In this document: positions 59,975 through 64,000 of the stretch, piece after piece
Position numbering within the stretch: the stretch's first letter is position 1
How the letters are laid out: each line of letters starts with the position of its first letter
Assembly: GCF_014201505.1 (NCBI RefSeq)
Contig: NZ_JACHEO010000013.1
Coordinates: 43,950-107,949, forward strand
Length of the DNA stretch: 64,000 bases
Direction: 5' to 3'
From: Desulfoprunum benzoelyticum
Lineage (GTDB): Bacteria; Desulfobacterota; Desulfobulbia; Desulfobulbales; Desulfocapsaceae
Made by a program: the position numbers and the translations under genes
Notes under the pieces: generated by a model
The model's input: only the letters and a program-made list of their open reading frames with translations
The model's database searches: none
What the model was told of the DNA's origin: nothing

Positions 59975-61324
59975 ATGACACCCACAGAAAAAGAATGGAC
60001 AAAATCAAGCTGGAAAAACTTCACCGCCCTGCAACAGCCGAAATGGCCTGACCAGAAAGAAGTCGACCGGGTTCTCACCAATCTTTCCCAACTGCCGCCG
60101 CTCGTCTTTGCCGGGGAAATCAGGGCCCTCAAGAGCCTGCTGGCAAAAGCCGTCAAGGGTGAGGCCTTCCTGCTGCAGGGAGGCGACTGTTCCGAGGACT
60201 TCTCCAAGGTGACGGCCCCGAAAATCAGGGAGACACTGAAGGTGCTGCTGCAGATGGCGGTTGTCCTGACCTATGCCGGCGGCAAGCCGGTCATCAAGGT
60301 CGGACGGATCGCCGGCCAGTTCGCCAAGCCCCGCTCTTCCGACACCGAGATCGTCGATGGCGTCGAGATCCCCTCCTACCGCGGCGACATGGTCAATCGT
60401 CCGGAACCGAGCGAGGAGGCACGGATTCCCAACCCCAAATATATGCTGAAGGGCTACAATATGGCGGCCTCGACCCTCAATCTGCTGAGGGCCTTCACCC
60501 GGGGAGGATTCGCGACCCTGCAGCGGGTGCATTCCTGGAACCAGGAATTCGTCGTCCAGTCGCCGATGGGACGGTCCTATGAACGGATGGCCAAACAGAT
60601 CGAGCAGGCCATCAAGTTCATGGAAACAATTGGAATTTCTACCGATAATCCGCAAATCAACCAGACCGAGCTCTACACCTCGCACGAGGCCCTGCTGCTG
60701 GAATACGAGGAGGCGATGACCCGTGTCGATTCCACCTCCAACGGCTGGTATGACTGTTCCGGTCATATGCTGTGGATCGGCGAGCGGACCAGACAGGTCG
60801 ACGGCGCCCATGTCGAATTCCTGCGCGGCGTCCTCAACCCGCTCGGGATCAAGATCGGCCCGACCTATAACCTCGACGATATCAAACGCCTGGTTGAGAT
60901 CCTCAACCCAGCCAACGAACCGGGTCGGATCACCCTCATCACCCGGCTGGGGGTGAAAAATGTCGAGAAGGCGCTGCCTCCCCTGCTCCGGGGCATGAAA
61001 CAGGAAGGCTTCCACATCGTCTGGAGCTGCGACCCGATGCACGCCAATACCTACACCACCGAGGACGGGCATAAGACCAGAAACTTCAACGACATTCTCT
61101 CCGAGATCACCTGTTTCTTCGAGACCCACTGGTCGGAAGGCACGATCCCCGGCGGGGTGCATTTCGAGCTGACCGGCGACAATGTCACCGAATGCACCGG
61201 CGGCGCCAGAAACATCGTCGACGACCAGCTGTTCGAGAATTATCAGACGACCTGCGACCCGCGCCTCAACGCCGAGCAGAGCCTGGAAGTCGCCTTCCAG
61301 ATCGCCGATATGATCAGGAGCTGA
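59975..61324 (+). CDS. Class II 3-deoxy-7-phosphoheptulonate synthase
   Basis: This is a 449-residue class II (plant/Mycobacterium type) DAHP synthase: SWKNFTALQQPKWPDQKEVD, PPLVFAGEIRALKSLLAKAV, AFLLQGGDCSEDF, VIKVGRIAGQFAKPRSSDTE, and HMLWIGERTRQVDGAHVEFL. Near the end, IVWSCDPMHANTYTTEDGHK contains metal-binding His, and GGVHFELTGDNVTECTGG the Glu. It starts the shikimate pathway by joining PEP and erythrose 4-phosphate. I use ATG 59975 (GAGAAG upstream); an ATG 24 nt earlier is in frame. It is monocistronic. Confidence 0.94.
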   Translation: MTPTEKEWTKSSWKNFTALQQPKWPDQKEVDRVLTNLSQLPPLVFAGEIRALKSLLAKAVKGEAFLLQGGDCSEDFSKVTAPKIRETLKVLLQMAVVLTYAGGKPVIKVGRIAGQFAKPRSSDTEIVDGVEIPSYRGDMVNRPEPSEEARIPNPKYMLKGYNMAASTLNLLRAFTRGGFATLQRVHSWNQEFVVQSPMGRSYERMAKQIEQAIKFMETIGISTDNPQINQTELYTSHEALLLEYEEAMTRVDSTSNGWYDCSGHMLWIGERTRQVDGAHVEFLRGVLNPLGIKIGPTYNLDDIKRLVEILNPANEPGRITLITRLGVKNVEKALPPLLRGMKQEGFHIVWSCDPMHANTYTTEDGHKTRNFNDILSEITCFFETHWSEGTIPGGVHFELTGDNVTECTGGARNIVDDQLFENYQTTCDPRLNAEQSLEVAFQIADMIRS

Positions 61325-61335
61325 ACCAGCTTGAC

Positions 61336-61362
61336 GGGGAGGAAAGAATCGATTTCCTCCCC
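61336..61362 (+). terminator. Hairpin after the DAHP synthase gene
   Basis: GGGGAGGAAA and TTTCCTCCCC form a perfect 10-bp stem with a 7-nt loop, 11 nt after the stop. No T-run follows, so it may mark a 3' end by Rho-dependent termination or processing rather than intrinsic termination. Confidence 0.5.
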
Positions 61363-61415
61363 TCATCCACAGTATCCATCCCATCCGCACCTGGATTACA
61401 ATCCTGTAACCGTTC

Positions 61416-61443
61416 TTGACAGCTCTTTTTTCCGTTTTATCTT
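61416..61443 (+). promoter_or_regulatory. Promoter of the degP-like gene
   Basis: A perfect TTGACA (61416-61421), a 16-nt spacer and TATCTT (61438-61443) stand 78 nt before the protease start. Confidence 0.65.
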
Positions 61444-61520
61444 TTCATCTGTTGAAATTTCAGGAGTCCGGGAAGTGTCAGCCGGCACGTACCGGTTATT
61501 TCATGCACAAGGAGAATACC

Positions 61521-62984
61521 ATGAAATCACAGACCTACCTACCTTCCCGCTCGGGGTTGCTCGCCTTGCTCTTCCTCTTTTCGTTCATCATCGCGGCCTC
61601 TCCCAGCCCCGCCCGGGCCGAAGCCGCCGATGACATCGCCCTGCTCGACAGATCCTCCCGGGCCTTTGTCAATGTCGTCAAGGCCGCCCAGCCGGCTGTC
61701 GTCAACATCCGGGTTGAAAAATCGGTCGAGAGAAAAGGCGGCTTTCCCGGGGACGGCGATGAGATGTTCAACAATCCGTTCTTTGAGCACTTTTTTGGTC
61801 CCCAGTTCCGCGGACCGCACCGCTTCCAGCAACAAGGTCAGGGTTCGGGGTTCATCATCAACCGGGATGGCTATATCCTGACAAACAACCATGTCGTCGA
61901 GGGCGCCGATACCATCACCGTCCGTCTCTCCGATGAACGTGAATTCAAGGCCAAGCTGGTGGGGAGCGATCCTCAGACCGATGTTGCCATGATCAAGATC
62001 CAGGACAGCGGCAATCTGCCGACTCTGACCCTCGGAAATTCCGACGCCCTTGAGGTCGGGGAGTGGGTGATCGCCATCGGCAATCCCTTCGGCCTCAACC
62101 AGACGGTGACAGTCGGTGTAGTCAGCGCCAAGGGACGGAATCGGGTGGGCATCAACGAGTATGAAAGCTTTATCCAGACGGACGCGGCGATAAATCCCGG
62201 CAATTCAGGCGGCCCCCTGCTGAACACCCATGGCGAGGTGATCGGCATCAACTCGGCCCTCTTTTCCCGTACCGGCGGGTACATGGGTATCGGTTTCGCC
62301 ATCCCGATCAACATGGTCAAGGCCATCGAGGATCAGTTGCAGAAACACGGCAAGGTCACCCGTGGCTGGTTGGGCGTCGCCATTCAGGATGTCAATGAAG
62401 ATCTGGCCAAATCCTTCGATCTGAAGCAGGCCAAGGGGATCCTGATCAGCGAGGTGCAACCGGATTCACCGGCATCCAAGGCCGAGATGAAGCAGGGAGA
62501 CGTCATCCTCCGCCTCAATGGCGCTGAACTCAAGGATGTTTCCGACCTGCGCAACAAGGTGGCCCTCATCACCCCGGGGACCAAGGCGACCCTGACCATC
62601 ATCCGGTCCGGCAGCGAAAAGATGATCGACGTCGTCATCGGCGAACAGCCGTCCGGCTTCGGCAAGACGGGTAGCGGACTGCCGTCTCAGGGCAACCTCG
62701 AGCAATTCGGTCTCAACCTGCAGGACCTGACGCCGGAACTGGCCCAGCAGCTTGGATATACAGCGGAGCAGAAAGGCGTGGTGATCAGCGCCGTCGCCCC
62801 CGGCAGTCCGGCGGAAAAGGCGGGATTGCAGGCCGGCTATCTGATCGAGGAAGTCAACAAGGTGGGAGTTTCCAACCTCAAGGAATTACAACTTGTTCTG
62901 AAAAAATCGACCCAACCGAAAAGGATACTGCTGCGGGTACATTCCGGCAACCTCAGCCAGTATGTGGTCCTTGTAGCTCAATAA
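61521..62984 (+). CDS. degP: Periplasmic serine protease, DegP/HtrA family
   Basis: This is a 487-residue secreted protease. The signal peptide ends about SPARAEA (residue 33). Catalytic triad: His in YILTNNHVVEGADTITV, Asp in GSDPQTDVAMIKI, Ser in INPGNSGGPLLNTHGEV. Two PDZ domains follow (about 285-380, starting GWLGVAIQDVNEDLAKSFDL, and about 395-485, with QLGYTAEQKGVVISAVAPGS). It degrades or refolds damaged envelope proteins. GGAG precedes the ATG. It has its own sigma-70-like promoter. Confidence 0.94.
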   Translation: MKSQTYLPSRSGLLALLFLFSFIIAASPSPARAEAADDIALLDRSSRAFVNVVKAAQPAVVNIRVEKSVERKGGFPGDGDEMFNNPFFEHFFGPQFRGPHRFQQQGQGSGFIINRDGYILTNNHVVEGADTITVRLSDEREFKAKLVGSDPQTDVAMIKIQDSGNLPTLTLGNSDALEVGEWVIAIGNPFGLNQTVTVGVVSAKGRNRVGINEYESFIQTDAAINPGNSGGPLLNTHGEVIGINSALFSRTGGYMGIGFAIPINMVKAIEDQLQKHGKVTRGWLGVAIQDVNEDLAKSFDLKQAKGILISEVQPDSPASKAEMKQGDVILRLNGAELKDVSDLRNKVALITPGTKATLTIIRSGSEKMIDVVIGEQPSGFGKTGSGLPSQGNLEQFGLNLQDLTPELAQQLGYTAEQKGVVISAVAPGSPAEKAGLQAGYLIEEVNKVGVSNLKELQLVLKKSTQPKRILLRVHSGNLSQYVVLVAQ

Positions 62985-63004
62985 ATCAGGGCAGGATGTT
63001 GTCT

Positions 63005-63919
63005 TCAACGCCCGGGGACGGCTGTCGGTGTCCGTCGTCCCTGGGCGATTCTTTTGAAGATCTCGTCGATGACGGGCAACTTGCGGAAATCGGCGGTCGA
63101 TATTTTTCGAACCACAAGGTCCGTCTTGGCAACGACCGTGGCGTTGCGTTTTCCCGTTTTTGAAAAATAGGCCATTTCTCCGAATATATCGCCATCCGCA
63201 AGGGTTGCAATTCGACATCCCCGTTCATCGAATGTCTCGGCCTCGCCGCTGTCGATATAGTATATCCCGTCCGGTTTCTCGTTGACTTTGACGATAATTT
63301 CGCCTTTTTTTTTCCACTCCAGTACGAAATATCGTTCCCACTCGGTATCGACGACCAGGGCATGATAGGACTCACTATCCATGGCCCTGAGCAGCTGCTG
63401 GGAAAGGCGGGAAATACGGACACCGAGAGAATCCCTTCTGCGACTGGCCAGTTTCATGCCCAGATTGCTGAAATCGCCCGCCGGTTTCGGGTTCTCTCTG
63501 ATATATTCAAGAATACGCTCCGTTGCGAGGTCCTTCCTGCCGGTCATCTCGATGAAGAGTTTCTGGGCCTGAAGCAATTTTTCCCTCACGGCAGGAAAAT
63601 CCGACAGAATCCCTCCGGAACCATCGCCGCAAAAAAGCTCCATCGCCCCGTTCTTGACGCGGATGAACTCCCGCAGTTGACTCTCATCGACATCGCCCGG
63701 ACAACCGTTGATTCCCGGCTTATAGACGGTGTAGACATGCAATGGGCTGGGCAACCCCTGCAGCGTCAACCTCCCGACACTGACCAGAAACCTGGTTTCT
63801 ACTCCCTGACAGAGGGCGACCTCTCGATCCATCAGGTAAGAAGTACCGAAATAGCTGCACAGATCTTCGAGCCGGCTGGCGACGGCAAAGCTCGAACCAA
63901 ACTTCAATCTGATTACCAC
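63005..63919 (-). CDS. Cyclic-nucleotide-binding-domain protein with partial cyclase-like N-terminus
   Basis: This is a 304-residue ORF. The last 130 or so residues are a CNMP/Crp-like effector domain: KPDGIYYIDSGEAETFDERG, then IATLADGDIFGEMAYFSKTG and KRNATVVAKTDLVVRKIS, with the phosphate-binding GEMAYFSKTGKRNA cassette. The first 75 residues resemble the end of a class III adenylate/guanylate cyclase domain: FAVASRLEDLCSYFGTSYLM and GLPSPLHVYTVYKP, but the catalytic strands upstream are absent. The start is a GTG right after an in-frame stop, and another frame is open to the window edge. It may be a truncated or frameshifted longer protein. No HTH follows the sensor domain. Confidence 0.65.
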   Translation of the reverse strand: MVIRLKFGSSFAVASRLEDLCSYFGTSYLMDREVALCQGVETRFLVSVGRLTLQGLPSPLHVYTVYKPGINGCPGDVDESQLREFIRVKNGAMELFCGDGSGGILSDFPAVREKLLQAQKLFIEMTGRKDLATERILEYIRENPKPAGDFSNLGMKLASRRRDSLGVRISRLSQQLLRAMDSESYHALVVDTEWERYFVLEWKKKGEIIVKVNEKPDGIYYIDSGEAETFDERGCRIATLADGDIFGEMAYFSKTGKRNATVVAKTDLVVRKISTADFRKLPVIDEIFKRIAQGRRTPTAVPGR

Positions 63920-64000
63920 TGAAACTCAGCCTCGACAGATTTATCCGTGATGGGACACTATCTGTCCTACCAACCATGGTAAGGTACTCTCTCAGAACAA

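Noticed and set aside
1..64000. CRISPR arrays, rRNA genes, complete insertion sequences
   Set aside because: I scanned for regularly spaced repeats, rRNA core sequences and transposase motifs with terminal inverted repeats and saw none.

Overview
The window reads as the chromosome of a strictly anaerobic, Gram-negative Desulfobacterota bacterium, most likely a sulfate- or sulfur-metabolising member of the Desulfobulbales; this is inferred from gene content only. The clues are a MetF/MetV cluster joined to HdrA, MvhD and HdrB/C-type electron carriers, in-frame UGA (selenocysteine) codons in several of these genes, a selenocysteine-containing SelD, an Fe-S type PurF, an lptA-lptB-rpoN block, a TRAP transporter with a TatT-type subunit, and high GC with few large gaps.

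Layout. 1-4.8 kb is a mobile-element scar beside the 3' end of ssrA. It holds the start of a type I restriction-modification operon (HTH protein, hsdM), remnants of an amidoligase/gamma-glutamylcyclotransferase locus, an apparently intact Phd/ParE-type toxin-antitoxin pair, and a serine recombinase that has lost its catalytic domain. The toxin-antitoxin cassette lies exactly between two truncated, divergent genes. 4.8-5.7 kb is ssrA-smpB. 5.7-9.5 kb has a GspE/PilB-type ATPase and a membrane M48 peptidase with TPRs. 9.8-17.3 kb is housekeeping: tRNA-Met, NIF3 protein, zinc-ribbon coiled-coil protein, rnpB, ispDF, an M20 peptidase, selD and purF. 17.3-24 kb has a REC-GGDEF regulator, an HD-domain protein, two small unknowns, a NapH-NapG-like fusion, a Tat-type DUF362 protein, a transglutaminase-like protein and a Nudix hydrolase.

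24.8-32.9 kb is the most distinctive part: a five-gene cluster for methylenetetrahydrofolate reduction or oxidation in the Wood-Ljungdahl pathway. It encodes a 1479-residue HdrA (tandem HdrA modules with a glutamate-synthase-like NAD(P)H domain inserted), MvhD, an HdrC-HdrB fusion, MetV and MetF. HdrA, MvhD and HdrB each carry one in-frame UGA where the family has a functional cysteine. SelD, about 9 kb away, also carries a UGA. Each UGA is followed 20-23 nt later by a small hairpin whose apical loop begins with G, as expected for bacterial SECIS elements.

33-46 kb, mostly on the minus strand, has tRNA-Leu, a lytic transglycosylase, a transaldolase-like protein, a YHS protein, folK, dapB-dapA-dapF, an Fn3 lipoprotein and argHGFDB. 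These amino-acid genes are closely spaced and look like one long arginine-lysine biosynthesis transcript starting at argB. 46-53 kb on the plus strand has lptA-lptB-rpoN and a TRAP transporter operon. 52.7-55.1 kb on the minus strand has hpt, rsmE and prmA. 55.3-64 kb has a LetA/LetB envelope lipid-transport pair (seven MCE domains) overlapping a small HSDR_N-like gene, a class II DAHP synthase, a DegP-type protease and a cyclic-nucleotide-binding protein with an incomplete cyclase-like N-terminus. Starts were chosen from ribosome-binding sites, gene overlaps and family N-termini; family assignments are from motif recognition, with no database search.
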